DNA of 64,000 bases from an uncultured Oscillospiraceae bacterium (GCA_900539855.1 UQDO01000001.1:1-64000); one strand, 5' to 3'. Positions 51,585 to 61,321 are shown, counted from the first letter of the stretch. Made by a program: numbers and translations. The notes: generated by a model not told the origin, from the sequence alone.

Positions 51585-52739
51585 ATGCAACTTTTATTAC
51601 CAAATGAAGTGATTTCCTGCCTTAAATCACTTAAAAATGCCGGTTTTGAGGCATGGTGTGTCGGCGGAGCGGTCCGTGATATGATAATGAGCAGGACACC
51701 TGGTGATTTTGATGTCACCACAAGTGCCAGACCTGAAAATGTTACTGAAATTTTTAACCACACCGTACCTACAGGTATAAAGCACGGCACAGTCACCGTC
51801 ATTATAAATAAAATGCCTATCGAGGTTACAACCTACCGTTCTGACGGCAAATACAGCGATCACAGAGCGCCCGACTCTGTTCGATATGTCTCATCGGTGG
51901 ATGATGATCTTCGCCGTCGGGATTTTACAGTCAATGCTGTATGCTGTTCCGAAGAAGGCAAAATATACGATCCTTTAAACGGCGTTGCAGATATATGCTC
52001 AAAAAAATTAAGGACTGTCGGCGAACCGGAAAAAAGATTCTCAGAGGATGCGCTGAGAATAATGCGGCTTTTCAGGTTTTCATCACAGCTATGTTTTGAA
52101 ATTGAAGAGAAATCTTATGAAGCTGCCATAAAGCTGTCTTACCTTTTGAAGGAGATAAGCGCCGAAAGAATTCTCTCTGAGCTTAAAAAGACCTTTTGCG
52201 GCGGCAGACCGACAAGTCTTGACCCATTGCTGCTTTGCGGCGCATTGGAGTTTACAGGCCTGCCATCCTGCCCTGTCGGATCGTCAATACCTGACGCATG
52301 TCCAGCAGAGTTTGCACTGCGATTTGCGTTTTACTGCAAACAAAGCCGTACCGATGCAAAAGCGGTTTTGAAGAACTTAAAATCTGACAACAAAACGGCA
52401 GAGAAAGCAGATATCTATTCAGAAATGCTGTCCATGCCTCATGTGACAAGATGTGACATAAAAAAGCTGCTGAAAACAGGCGGTGCGGAAATGACCGAAA
52501 ATCTGCTCAGAGCATATGGCAAACCGTGTGATATTATCGACAGCATCATTCAGTCAGGCGAACCGTACAATAAATCTATGCTGAAAATTGACGGCAGTGA
52601 TATAGCTCTGCTTGGAATTAAAGGCCCTATGATAGGCGCTGTTATTGATGATATAACCGATGCGGTGATAGACGACTTCCGCAAAAACTACCGGGACGAG
52701 CTGATAAAAATGATAAAGACAAAATACCTTAACCGATAA
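51585..52739 (+). CDS. cca: CCA tRNA nucleotidyltransferase
   Basis: 384 residues from ATG 51585 (GAGGG upstream). The class II nucleotidyltransferase signature is WCVGGAVRDMIM...GDFDVTTSA with the catalytic D-x-D, followed by KHGTVTVII, EVTTYRSDGKYSDHRAPDSV (20 residues), the RRDFTVNAV motif and the RLFRFSSQLCFEIE helix region. A shortened C-terminal HD-like region follows. Both tRNAs in this window encode CCA, so it would mainly repair ends. It is a single gene followed by a 116-bp gap before dpaA. Confidence 0.94.
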   Translation: MQLLLPNEVISCLKSLKNAGFEAWCVGGAVRDMIMSRTPGDFDVTTSARPENVTEIFNHTVPTGIKHGTVTVIINKMPIEVTTYRSDGKYSDHRAPDSVRYVSSVDDDLRRRDFTVNAVCCSEEGKIYDPLNGVADICSKKLRTVGEPEKRFSEDALRIMRLFRFSSQLCFEIEEKSYEAAIKLSYLLKEISAERILSELKKTFCGGRPTSLDPLLLCGALEFTGLPSCPVGSSIPDACPAEFALRFAFYCKQSRTDAKAVLKNLKSDNKTAEKADIYSEMLSMPHVTRCDIKKLLKTGGAEMTENLLRAYGKPCDIIDSIIQSGEPYNKSMLKIDGSDIALLGIKGPMIGAVIDDITDAVIDDFRKNYRDELIKMIKTKYLNR

Positions 52740-52855
52740 TTTTGTGTCACCGGCAGGATATTTGCATACTATGTACTGAAAAACAGCATTTTTCATATCA
52801 CCACGCCGTAATTTCTGCGGCGCAGCGGTAATTTCAGCCGAAAGGAATATGCAGC

Positions 52856-53713
52856 ATGGTTTTTTCAGTGATAGGCGGAGATAAAAGACAGATAGAAGCA
52901 GCCAGACACCTGAGGGCTTTGGGGCATGAAGTATCAATCTTCGGTCTGCCCGACACGGATGGGCTTCTGTCCACGGACAGCGTGTGTTCCGCTGTGTGCG
53001 GAGCAGACGCTGTTGTTTTACCCCTGCCCTGCAGCCGCGACGGCATGACGGTCGTGACATCGCTTACGCATGACGTTATTTTCTTGCAGGATATTCTGCA
53101 ATGCAAGCCGAAATTTATATTTGCCGGTATGATAAAAAAGCAATTTGAGGATGACCTGAATGCCGCCGGAATACCACATTGTGATTATTACAATGACAGC
53201 ACCCTTATTTACAACAATGCTGTTCTTACAGCCGAGTCGGCAATAGGTCTTGCGATAAACGGCACCGACGGATCGCTGTATAATTCAAAAACATTGGTCA
53301 TAGGCTACGGCAGGATCGGCGAGCGGTTATCAGAATATCTGAAAGCTTTGGGCGCAGCAGTCACGGCTACTTCAAGGGACAAAGCAACGCTTGCCCGTAT
53401 AAAGGCAAACGGCTGCAGCGCAATAAATACAAACGATTTCAAATCGCATATAGCGGACTTTGACTATATTTTCAACACCGCTCCGTCGCCGCTGCTTGAT
53501 TCCTTTTTCTTTTCACACTGCAAAAAGGACACGTTCGTATGTGATCTTGCGACCGATTCCGGCATTGATCTTGCTGCTGCTTCAAAGCACGGAATTAACG
53601 CTGCTGTTTACAGCGGATTACCCGGCAAATCCAGTCCAAAGACCGCTGCGGTATTTATAACCGAAGTCATTTTAGAAAATTTAAACAATATAACGAAAAC
53701 GGAGGATCAATAA
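52856..53713 (+). CDS. dpaA: Dipicolinate synthase subunit A
   Basis: 285 residues. An N-terminal Rossmann-like domain begins FSVIGGDKRQIEAARHLRAL, and a second one carries KTLVIGYGRIGERLSEYLKAL, giving the D-isomer-type dehydrogenase fold of SpoVFA. With subunit B it oxidises the DapA product to dipicolinic acid in the mother cell; Ca-DPA is then loaded into the spore core. The stop and the dpaB start share TAATG. A sigma-K promoter is expected, but the best match upstream (CATACTATG near 52769) is weak. Confidence 0.95.
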   Translation: MVFSVIGGDKRQIEAARHLRALGHEVSIFGLPDTDGLLSTDSVCSAVCGADAVVLPLPCSRDGMTVVTSLTHDVIFLQDILQCKPKFIFAGMIKKQFEDDLNAAGIPHCDYYNDSTLIYNNAVLTAESAIGLAINGTDGSLYNSKTLVIGYGRIGERLSEYLKALGAAVTATSRDKATLARIKANGCSAINTNDFKSHIADFDYIFNTAPSPLLDSFFFSHCKKDTFVCDLATDSGIDLAAASKHGINAAVYSGLPGKSSPKTAAVFITEVILENLNNITKTEDQ

Positions 53714-54285
53714 TGCAGAGCAAAAAAATAGGCTTTGCAGTCTGCGGTTCCTTCTGCACCCTGCAAAAAGCCATAGCTGAGGTCACGGTCTTAAAGTCAC
53801 TTGGATACGATGTGTTGCCTATCGTATCCGATATCGTAAGAACGACCGACACCCGTTTCGGCAAAGCCGAAGATTTTATAGGTACATTGGAAAGAGAAAG
53901 CGGAAACAAATGCATATTCACGATAAAAGAGGCTGAACCGATAGGTCCCAAATGCCTGCTTGATGCGCTTATAATAGCGCCCTGCACCGGCAACACGCTT
54001 GGAAAATTAGCCTGTGGAATAACCGACACGTCGGTCACGATGGCGGCAAAAGCACATTTAAGAAACGAGAAACCGCTGCTGATAGCTCTTTCAACAAATG
54101 ACGCACTTGGTGCGTCCGCAAAAAATATAGGAGCACTTCTCAACTGCAAAAATGTTTACTTTGTGCCGTTCGGACAGGATCAGCCCGATAAAAAGCACAA
54201 TTCATGCATCGCTGATTTTGAGCTGATACCCGACAGCCTATCTGCTGCATTTGAGGGCAGACAGCTCCAGCCGATACTTTTATGA
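53713..54285 (+). CDS. dpaB: Dipicolinate synthase subunit B
   Basis: 190 residues of the flavoprotein (UbiX/Dfp-like) fold: IGFAVCGSFCTLQKAIAEV near the start, then LIIAPCTGNTLGKLACGITD and the C-terminal VYFVPFGQDQPDKKHNSCIA (20 residues). It is the SpoVFB partner of dpaA, overlapping it by 1 bp, and the unit runs to the terminator at 54406-54440. Confidence 0.95.
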   Translation: MQSKKIGFAVCGSFCTLQKAIAEVTVLKSLGYDVLPIVSDIVRTTDTRFGKAEDFIGTLERESGNKCIFTIKEAEPIGPKCLLDALIIAPCTGNTLGKLACGITDTSVTMAAKAHLRNEKPLLIALSTNDALGASAKNIGALLNCKNVYFVPFGQDQPDKKHNSCIADFELIPDSLSAAFEGRQLQPILL

Positions 54286-54331
54286 TGCGTTTATGCGGTT
54301 TTGACATCTCAATTTAAATATTTCAATAAAT

Positions 54332-54398
54332 GTAAGGTGGGAGCACTGCTCCTGCCTTTGTTATATGTCCGCATTATGATAAATTTTAGTTTATAGGT
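54332..54398 (+). repeat. Dispersed repeat, degraded copy
   Basis: The end sequence TAAATTTTAGTTTATAGGT (54380-54398) matches the ends of the unit at 25753-25928. It is preceded by a decayed version of the 26-bp box (54332-54356). It lies immediately before the terminator of the dpa operon. Confidence 0.7.
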
Positions 54399-54405
54399 AT
54401 AAAAA

Positions 54406-54440
54406 AGCCGTGACAATAAGCTTTGCTGCGTGTCACGGCT
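54406..54440. terminator. Terminator between dpaB and the CNNM gene
   Basis: The stem AGCCGTGACA/TGTCACGGCT (54406-54415 and 54431-54440), with A residues on the left and CTGTTT on the right, could serve both converging genes. Confidence 0.75.
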
Positions 54441-54489
54441 CTGTTTATAATATTATGTTTGATTTACGTTATCTTCAAAAGTCTGAATG

Positions 54490-55782
54490 TCAATCTTCTG
54501 CTTTTTCGGTGTCGTCCTCGTTTTCGTCTTCTTTAACCGTATCAAGAACGTTCACCGATATCTCAATTATCCTGCGCTGATCGACCTTTGTGACCACCAC
54601 CGAAAGGTTTTCATATGTGAAGGTATCACCTTCCTCGGCGATTTTGCCAAGCTGCTCAAGCACCCAGCCACCGACCGAGACCGACTCTGATTTTTTATCA
54701 TCTTCAAGTCCGAAATATTCAAACATTTTATCGAGCTGGGCATTGCAGAGCACCTTGACCGAACCGTCGGTCTGCGGCGAAAATTCTTCAACTATCTCAT
54801 CGTATTCATCCCAGATCTCTCCGACAAGCTCCTCAAGGATATCCTCCATCGTAACGATCCCGACCGTTCCGCCGTATTCGTCCGAAATTACAGCCATGTG
54901 CGTCTTTTTGGACTGCATAAGCTTTAAAAGATCGCTTATCTGCATCTGCTTTGCAACATAAACTGTATCTTTAATTATCGATGAAACAGGCTTACCGCCT
55001 GTTATTACATATTTATTGAAATCCCTTATATGTATAACGCCGATTATATTGTCTGCGTCGCCGTCAAAAACGGGCAGGCGCGAAAATCCGGATTCGTCAA
55101 AAACAGCAGCGATATCTTGCGGCGTATCATCCTTTGAAATAGCAACCATATCGACCCTCGGAGTGAGTATATCGCCGACCGGGCACTCATAGAAGGTTAT
55201 TGCTGAACGGATAAGGTCGCTTTCCTCTTCATCAAGACCGCCGCCGGACTCAGCCTCATCAACGATATTTAGCAGCTCATCACCGGTTATCGTATCGTCA
55301 TTCTGGAATTTGAACATTTTATTGAGCAGCTTTTTCCAAAGTACGAAGAAAGCAACAAAAGGTGTTAATATGAAAGATATGGCTCTCAATATCGGCGTTG
55401 CAAACATTGCAAACTTTTCAGGTGATTCTTTGGCAACGCTTTTTGGGGTGACCTCGCCGAATATAAGCACTATTACCGTCATTATAATGGTCGAAGCCGT
55501 AGGACCTTTGCCCTGTCCGAACGCTTTTATGAAAAGCACGGTCGCGACCGACGTAGCGGTAATATTAACGATATTGTTGCCGACAAGCACGCTTGACAGC
55601 AGCCTGTCATAGTTTTCAGTCAGCTTTAAAGCTGCTGCGGCGCGACGGTTTCCGTCGTCAGCCATTGTTTTAAGTCTGATGCGGTTTAGAGAAGTGAAGG
55701 CGGTTTCCGACGCTGAAAAAAACGCCGAAAAGGTAATAAGTACTACAAGACAAATTATCTGCACCCAACTGTCCGAATCCAA
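54490..55782 (-). CDS. CNNM/CorC-type membrane protein (HlyC family)
   Basis: 430 residues from a TTG start (GGAGG 8 nt upstream). A DUF21 membrane domain with about four helices (FFSASETAFTSLNRIRLKTM, 20 residues) is followed by a Bateman pair of CBS domains (about 200-320, with DIAAVFDESGFSRLPVFDGD and KKTHMAVISDEYGGTVGIVT, 20 each) and a CorC_HlyC C-terminal domain, ending in an acidic tail. Family members are linked to Mg2+/Co2+ efflux; the haemolysin label is historical. It is a single gene, convergent with dpaAB. Confidence 0.92.
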   Translation of the reverse strand: MDSDSWVQIICLVVLITFSAFFSASETAFTSLNRIRLKTMADDGNRRAAAALKLTENYDRLLSSVLVGNNIVNITATSVATVLFIKAFGQGKGPTASTIIMTVIVLIFGEVTPKSVAKESPEKFAMFATPILRAISFILTPFVAFFVLWKKLLNKMFKFQNDDTITGDELLNIVDEAESGGGLDEEESDLIRSAITFYECPVGDILTPRVDMVAISKDDTPQDIAAVFDESGFSRLPVFDGDADNIIGVIHIRDFNKYVITGGKPVSSIIKDTVYVAKQMQISDLLKLMQSKKTHMAVISDEYGGTVGIVTMEDILEELVGEIWDEYDEIVEEFSPQTDGSVKVLCNAQLDKMFEYFGLEDDKKSESVSVGGWVLEQLGKIAEEGDTFTYENLSVVVTKVDQRRIIEISVNVLDTVKEDENEDDTEKAED

Positions 55783-55865
55783 AAAAATTCCTCCAATAAA
55801 TTAAAATTTTCAGTTTATACTTATATAAACTTAGTTCATGTTACCATAAAATTATTCATATTGCA

Positions 55866-55903
55866 AGCAAAAAAATGCTGTACATTATGATGCACAGCAT
55901 TTT
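55866..55903 (-). terminator. Terminator of guaB
   Basis: Minus strand: AAAATGCTGT (55894-55903) pairs with ACAGCATTTT (55872-55881), followed by TTT, 6 bp past the guaB stop. Confidence 0.85.
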
Positions 55904-55908
55904 GGGCA

Positions 55909-57414
55909 TTATTTAATAGCCTGACTTTTTTCCTTTTGTATAACATCATGTGCGCCGCCCTCGACGATACTCGTCGCCGAAACAAGAGTAAGCTTTGCTT
56001 TCTTCTGAAGCTCCGGTATACTCAGAGCGCCGCAGTTGCACATTGTGGATTTTACCTTACTGAGCGACAGCTCAACATTATCTTTCAGTTTTCCGGCATA
56101 AGGGACGTATGAATCAACGCCTTCCTCAAAAGACAGCTTTTTATCGCCGCCAAGGTCATAACGCTGCCAGTTTCTCGCTCTGTTTGAACCCTCGCCCCAA
56201 TACTCCTTAAAATAGTTACCGCCTATATTGACCTTATTAGTCGGGCTTTCGTCAAAACGGGCAAAATATCTGCCGAGCATTATGAAATCAGCGCCCATGG
56301 CAAGAGCCAGCGTCATGTGATGATCATACACAATACCGCCGTCGGAGCAAACCGGTACATAAACGCCTGTTTCCTCAAAATACTCGTCCCTTGCCCTGCA
56401 GACATCTATCAAAGCAGTTGCCTGTCCTCTGCCGATTCCCTTGGTTTCGCGGGTTATGCAGATAGAACCGCCGCCGATACCGACCTTTATAAAATCTGCA
56501 CCGCTTTCTGCAAGAAAACGGAAGCCTTCTGCGTCAACGACATTTCCTGCACCAACCTTTACGGTATCTCCGTAACGTGAGCGTATCCAGTCTATAGTCA
56601 GCTTCTGCCACTCTGAAAAGCCCTCTGATGAGTCTATGCACAATACATCTGCACCGGCTTCAACAAGCGCCGGAACGCGCTCTGCATAGTCCCTCGTATT
56701 TATACCGGCACCGACAACATAGCGCTTTGACTCGTCAAGCAGCTCATTGGGATTCTGCTTATGGTTGTCATAGTCCTTGCGGAATACCATGTAGCAGAGC
56801 TTACCGTCATTGCTTATAATAGGCAGAGAATTGAGCTTATTATCCCATATAATATCGTTGGCTTCTTTAAGGCTTGTACCTTCCCTTGCCCAGATAAGTT
56901 TGGAAAACGGTGTCATAAATTCATCTACTTTAGTATCGGGAGACATACGGCTGACCCTGTAGTCCCTGCTTGTAACAATGCCCACCAGCTTACCGTCGGC
57001 GGTACCGTCCTCGGTAACGGCGATAGTGGAGTGACCGGTCTTTTCTTTGAGCGCTATAACGTCGGCAAGCGTAGCATCCGGCCTTATATTGGAATCACTT
57101 TTGACAAATCCGGCTTTGTAGTTCTTGGCTCTTGCGACCATTTCAGCCTCATCGGCTACAGACTGGGAGCCATATATAAAGGAAACGCCGCCCTCTGTTG
57201 CGAGAGCGATAGCCATTTTATCGCCCGATACCGACTGCATAATCGCAGAAACGAGCGGTATGTTCATTGTAATAGCAGGCTTCTCACCCTTTTTGAACTT
57301 GACAAGCGGTGTTTTAAGGCTCACGTTTGCCGGAATACATTCACTTGATGAATAGCCCGGAATAAGCAGATACTCGTTAAAGGTATGCGACGGTTCGTTA
57401 ATAAAAACAGCCAT
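55909..57414 (-). CDS. guaB: IMP dehydrogenase, protist-like type
   Basis: 501 residues: a TIM barrel interrupted by a CBS pair (about 105-225). The catalytic Cys319 lies in GIGGGSICITRETKGIGRG, and the flap Arg418-Tyr419 in RNWQRYDLGG. It converts IMP to XMP, the committed step to GMP. The whole sequence resembles IMPDH of the parasite Tritrichomonas foetus, as I recall it, far more than the usual bacterial form, even sharing residue numbering (Lys310, Cys319, Arg418, Tyr419, Glu431). Lys310 and Glu431 are known for mycophenolic acid insensitivity in that enzyme. It has its own promoter and terminator; no guaA is adjacent. Confidence 0.96.
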   Translation of the reverse strand: MAVFINEPSHTFNEYLLIPGYSSSECIPANVSLKTPLVKFKKGEKPAITMNIPLVSAIMQSVSGDKMAIALATEGGVSFIYGSQSVADEAEMVARAKNYKAGFVKSDSNIRPDATLADVIALKEKTGHSTIAVTEDGTADGKLVGIVTSRDYRVSRMSPDTKVDEFMTPFSKLIWAREGTSLKEANDIIWDNKLNSLPIISNDGKLCYMVFRKDYDNHKQNPNELLDESKRYVVGAGINTRDYAERVPALVEAGADVLCIDSSEGFSEWQKLTIDWIRSRYGDTVKVGAGNVVDAEGFRFLAESGADFIKVGIGGGSICITRETKGIGRGQATALIDVCRARDEYFEETGVYVPVCSDGGIVYDHHMTLALAMGADFIMLGRYFARFDESPTNKVNIGGNYFKEYWGEGSNRARNWQRYDLGGDKKLSFEEGVDSYVPYAGKLKDNVELSLSKVKSTMCNCGALSIPELQKKAKLTLVSATSIVEGGAHDVIQKEKSQAIK

Positions 57415-57445
57415 TAAAATTTCCTCCGTTTTTTGATTTTAAGTC

Positions 57446-57474
57446 ATTATAATACTAATCCACACTACAGTCAA
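57446..57474 (-). promoter_or_regulatory. Sigma-A promoter of guaB
   Basis: Minus strand: -35 TTGACT (57469-57474), 17-bp spacer, -10 TATAAT (57446-57451). The leader is only about 25 nt, too short for a purine riboswitch. Confidence 0.85.
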
Positions 57475-57485
57475 CAAAAAATTTA

Positions 57486-57511
57486 AAAAGGGCATCAAAC
57501 GATGCCCTTTT
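57486..57511 (-). terminator. Terminator of the GH106-like gene
   Basis: The stem AAAAGGGCATC/GATGCCCTTTT (57486-57496 and 57501-57511), with T residues following on the minus strand, 3 bp past the stop. Confidence 0.9.
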
Positions 57512-57514
57512 ATA

Positions 57515-60451
57515 TCAGAAAAACAAGCCGTATTCAACAAAGCAGTATGAATCGACCCATGACGGATTTTTCCCCTTTATCCATATAGGCGACTCATGGA
57601 AAAACGATCTCGGCGACACTGAAAAGCTTTCGCCCTCTGCAAGGTGGAACGGCCCCAGCATGTTGCGCAGGTTTCCGGTGACCGTGACCTCGAATGTATT
57701 TTCGCCCTCTTTTAGAAGGTTTGATACATCTATCGAATATGGATGCCACATGATTTTTCCGGCATCCCAGCCGTTTACCTTGACCTCTGTGACATTAGAG
57801 CACAGCGCAGAGAGAGTAAACGCTCTGTCGCGGCAGTCGTCGGCGGATAAGATGACCGTTTTTTCAAATGTCATGCTTCCGGCAAAGAACGGATACCCCT
57901 GTTCAGCCATGTTGCCGTCGGTAACATTTATGTCCTTAGCGCATATATAAAAGTCTCCGTCGGTTCTTAAAGCTCTGCGCTGCAGATGCTCAAATGGCTT
58001 ATCTGTCTTGACTGTAAAATCGCCGGAAATATATATGGCTTCGATCTCCATATCATATGAAAGTTTGTTTTTCTCCGACTCAAAAACGGGAGATTTCTTT
58101 ATGCTTTCATAGGTTTCGGGGCGCTCAGAAAATTCGCACGACAGCCGCACTTCATTTGTTCCGGTCTTTATATATCTTCTTATATCGATCGTTTTAAAGG
58201 CAGTATCATGCAGATAGCCGGTAATATTTTTTGGCACCTCTTCCCCGTTTACGGTAACTGTGAATATTTCGGGAGTTTCCAAAGCAAGATCGCAGTGCTC
58301 AAAGCCGTCGTCTTTTACATTGAACCTGAACACCACATCGGTCTTTACCGGTCTTAAGAATGCACATGCTTTTTCCTGCACATCGCTTACCGGCAGGTTT
58401 TCGGCTGCAAGCTCACCGTCAAAATAAAGGTCGCAGTAATCAAGCGTCAGGCAGTTGTTATCAGCCTTTTTAAGCTTCCAATCACCCTTCAAAACATCGC
58501 TGAGTGATCTTAATGATTTGCTGCCCGACTGTATCAAAGAGGCAGATCTGCCGTCGTTATATACGAACAGTACCACAGAACCGCGTCTTTGAAGCGTTGT
58601 ATTTATTTTAAGTGTACTGTCTGTTTCTTCAAAACAAACAGGCTTTTCCTCGCCGGTCTGAGGGTCGAACAGAGCAGCGCTCTTTCCATTTACCGACACT
58701 TCAATATCATGCTTTACATCCAGCGGATTGAAAATATAATACATTGTCATGCCGCGGTCTGAAAAGTCGCGGACAAGCACCGAGACCGGCTCCTTATCCT
58801 TATTTGCGTAGCTTACGGATATCTTTCTTACATTTGCCGGCACTGCTGCGCTGACACACTTATGATATGCAAATTTTGAACGCTCGGCAAGCTTTGCAAA
58901 GCGGTCGGTAACGACGCCGGATGCGTATTCCGGCACCTGTTCCGTAAATATAACGGTGCCGCCTTCAGCCGAGAATTTTTCAAGCAGGCAAAGTGTTTCC
59001 TCGCCAAGGCAGGGACAGGGCGGTACAATAACCACACTGTATTTCTGCGAGCCGACGCAAAATCTGCCGTCTAATATCTTACCGTACCTCTCAATTATCC
59101 TTGCGTCGCCAAGATGATACTGCAGCTGGGAATTTTCAAGCGACTGCATAGTGTCAATCATGTCACGACAATAGCGCGAATCAAGCAGGTCCCACGAATT
59201 ACTGTCGTAATACATCCAGCCGCTCTCTATGGTGTTCAGCACAAGTATGTCGTAATTGACCTCACCCTCTGCTATGAGCATACCGATTCGGCTGACAATA
59301 TCGTTGAAGATCTTATAATCCTTCCACCACGGCTGATGTATAAACAGTGAAGCCGGATAATCCCTTTTTCTGATACCGCGCAGACTGTAGCCCTCAAGAT
59401 GCTGACAAAGCAGGTTGATACCGTGATTGAACTGTGCTTCAAACATTGCTCTTAAGTCCTCAAAGCTGACGTTCCAGCCGGACAGTGCAAAGGTTTCGGA
59501 AAGTATCTGTTTTTTGCCGAGCTGATTAGCTACCGATGAAAGCTGCATTTCGGTCTGGATCGAGGCAAGGCTGCGTCCTAAATGATCCATACCGGGTATG
59601 TCCATATATTCATAGCACGGCGAACAGGCACCGTTAGCCATGATCTGACTCCTGAAGCCTTCCTCAATGACCATATGACCGGTAAGCATAGAGCCGTTTT
59701 CTTTACACCAGTTATGTATTCTGCCCAAAAAATTGTCCGCAAACAGATCACGCACAAGTTTCCAGAAACGATACCTTATCTGTCTGAAATTGCCGACGGT
59801 CATAAACAGCTTCAAAAGCTCGGGTGCCAACGGCTCACCGTAGGCGTTCATATATTCCCTTTCAATTATAAATGACCACGGTATACCGGCGCGTGAAACC
59901 TGCGGCTCATCGGTGAAAAATCCCTTCATATCGGAAAACTGTGATCCGAGTTTCAGCTTATATGCGCTGTGAGTCACCCTTATAAACTCGTCGGTGACCT
60001 CCCCGTCCAGTGTATCAACATAGAAAGGGTTAATATCATAGTAAAAATGAAGATTATATCCTTCGTACGGCAGGTTGATTATTGTACGGTCGGACTTTAC
60101 AGGCGCTGAAGTTTTCTCCATACGGAGATACTTCTGCTGATACTTTATTCCAAGCCCGTTTACTGCGCCGGCGCCAAAGCCGCTCGGCCAACCGTTTTCG
60201 TCATATCCCCACGGAAGCATGCCGCATTTTTTGCCCTCGTCTATTGCGGCGCTTACATTTTGAAACCACTCTTCGCCCATATATTCGGTAAGCAGACCGC
60301 CCCTGGCATGCATAAAATACCCACCGAGTCCGGCTTCGTTCATAAGACGGATCTGACGTCTTGTCTCATCCGTATTGAGCTTTTCGTTCCATGACCAGAA
60401 CGGTGAAGGTCTGTATCTTTTAGGCGGATTTTTTAAAGCAGAAAATTCCAT
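57515..60451 (-). CDS. Large glycoside hydrolase, GH106/GH2-like
   Basis: 978 residues from ATG 60451 (AAAGGGG 6 nt upstream; the ATG 21 bp earlier has no such site). No signal peptide. The N-terminal PSPFWSWNEKLNTDETRRQI, followed by AGLGGYFMHAR and GYDENGWPSG, resembles alpha-L-rhamnosidase-like GH106 proteins. A (beta/alpha)8 barrel extends to about residue 500, and beta-sandwich domains follow, including a C-terminal galactose-binding-like domain (ITVNGWDAGK-type turns). The substrate is uncertain. It is a single gene next to a PocR-AraC regulator locus, without a transporter. Confidence 0.8.
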   Translation of the reverse strand: MEFSALKNPPKRYRPSPFWSWNEKLNTDETRRQIRLMNEAGLGGYFMHARGGLLTEYMGEEWFQNVSAAIDEGKKCGMLPWGYDENGWPSGFGAGAVNGLGIKYQQKYLRMEKTSAPVKSDRTIINLPYEGYNLHFYYDINPFYVDTLDGEVTDEFIRVTHSAYKLKLGSQFSDMKGFFTDEPQVSRAGIPWSFIIEREYMNAYGEPLAPELLKLFMTVGNFRQIRYRFWKLVRDLFADNFLGRIHNWCKENGSMLTGHMVIEEGFRSQIMANGACSPCYEYMDIPGMDHLGRSLASIQTEMQLSSVANQLGKKQILSETFALSGWNVSFEDLRAMFEAQFNHGINLLCQHLEGYSLRGIRKRDYPASLFIHQPWWKDYKIFNDIVSRIGMLIAEGEVNYDILVLNTIESGWMYYDSNSWDLLDSRYCRDMIDTMQSLENSQLQYHLGDARIIERYGKILDGRFCVGSQKYSVVIVPPCPCLGEETLCLLEKFSAEGGTVIFTEQVPEYASGVVTDRFAKLAERSKFAYHKCVSAAVPANVRKISVSYANKDKEPVSVLVRDFSDRGMTMYYIFNPLDVKHDIEVSVNGKSAALFDPQTGEEKPVCFEETDSTLKINTTLQRRGSVVLFVYNDGRSASLIQSGSKSLRSLSDVLKGDWKLKKADNNCLTLDYCDLYFDGELAAENLPVSDVQEKACAFLRPVKTDVVFRFNVKDDGFEHCDLALETPEIFTVTVNGEEVPKNITGYLHDTAFKTIDIRRYIKTGTNEVRLSCEFSERPETYESIKKSPVFESEKNKLSYDMEIEAIYISGDFTVKTDKPFEHLQRRALRTDGDFYICAKDINVTDGNMAEQGYPFFAGSMTFEKTVILSADDCRDRAFTLSALCSNVTEVKVNGWDAGKIMWHPYSIDVSNLLKEGENTFEVTVTGNLRNMLGPFHLAEGESFSVSPRSFFHESPIWIKGKNPSWVDSYCFVEYGLFF

Positions 60452-60517
60452 AAGCAGTCCCCTTTTATTCATTTTACAGGTGGATTATAGCATAGTGTAT
60501 TTTTGTTTTCAAGATGC

Positions 60518-60546
60518 TTGACACACGGTGTAAAATTTTGTAAAAT
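60518..60546 (+). promoter_or_regulatory. Promoter of the YdcF/SanA-like gene
   Basis: -35 TTGACA (60518-60523), 17-bp spacer, -10 TAAAAT (60541-60546), 49 bp before the start. Confidence 0.7.
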
Positions 60547-60595
60547 TACAGGTATGAAACATTAAATATCACCCCCAAAAGAGAGGAGGTATTAT

Positions 60596-61270
60596 ATGAC
60601 AAAACGTAAAAAAGCCCTGATCTGTGTCATATCGGTGTTATTGATATTTGGTGTCGTCACCGGTATTTACGCCTTATGCGTCAACAGCTATATAAAGAAC
60701 AGGGAAAAAGATAAAATCTTTACCGTCGACAGTGTAAGCGGCGGATACGACTGCATAATTATACTCGGCTGCGGCGTCAAGGATGACGGCAGACCGTCGG
60801 ACATGCTTTACGACCGCATTATCACGGGAGTCGAGTTATACAAAAAAGGTATCGCTCCGCGTATTTTAATGTCGGGCGACCATGGCAGGACTGATTACGA
60901 CGAGGTAGGCACAATGAAAAAATACGCCGTTGATATGGGCGTACCCGAAGATGCGGTATTCTGCGACCACGCCGGTTTTTCAACATATGAGAGCATGGTT
61001 AGAGCAAACAAGGTATTTGGCATTGAAAATGCGGTTGTCGTTACGCAAAGCTATCATCTGTACAGAGCGCTTTTTGATGCCGAAAGCTTCGGTATCGATG
61101 CATACGGAGTCTCGGCAGACGTGAGACGTTATCTTGGACAGACTAACCGTAACATCCGTGAGATCATAGCAAGAAACAAAGACTTCCTCTTCTGCGTTTT
61201 CAAGCCCGATCCCAAATATCTCGGCGAGAAGATAGATATTACAGGCAGCGGCAGCGTTACGAACGGCTGA
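60596..61270 (+). CDS. YdcF/SanA-family (DUF218) membrane-anchored protein
   Basis: 224 residues with a signal-anchor helix (about 7-28) and an extracytoplasmic DUF218 domain. Conserved motifs are CIIILGCGVKDDGRPSDML, a Rossmann-like ILMSGDHGR, HAGFSTYESM and VVVTQSYHLYRALF. SanA-type members affect envelope permeability and vancomycin tolerance in Enterobacteria; the biochemical role is unknown. It is preceded by GAGGAGG and by a consensus-like promoter and closed by the terminator at 61286-61319. Confidence 0.9.
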   Translation: MTKRKKALICVISVLLIFGVVTGIYALCVNSYIKNREKDKIFTVDSVSGGYDCIIILGCGVKDDGRPSDMLYDRIITGVELYKKGIAPRILMSGDHGRTDYDEVGTMKKYAVDMGVPEDAVFCDHAGFSTYESMVRANKVFGIENAVVVTQSYHLYRALFDAESFGIDAYGVSADVRRYLGQTNRNIREIIARNKDFLFCVFKPDPKYLGEKIDITGSGSVTNG

Positions 61271-61285
61271 TGTCACAATAATTCA

Positions 61286-61319
61286 AGAGCAAACAGCAAG
61301 AAACTGTTTGCTCTTTTTT
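61286..61319 (+). terminator. Terminator of the YdcF-like gene
   Basis: The stem AGAGCAAACAG/CTGTTTGCTCT (61286-61296 and 61304-61314), then TTTTT. Confidence 0.9.
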
Positions 61320-61321
61320 AT

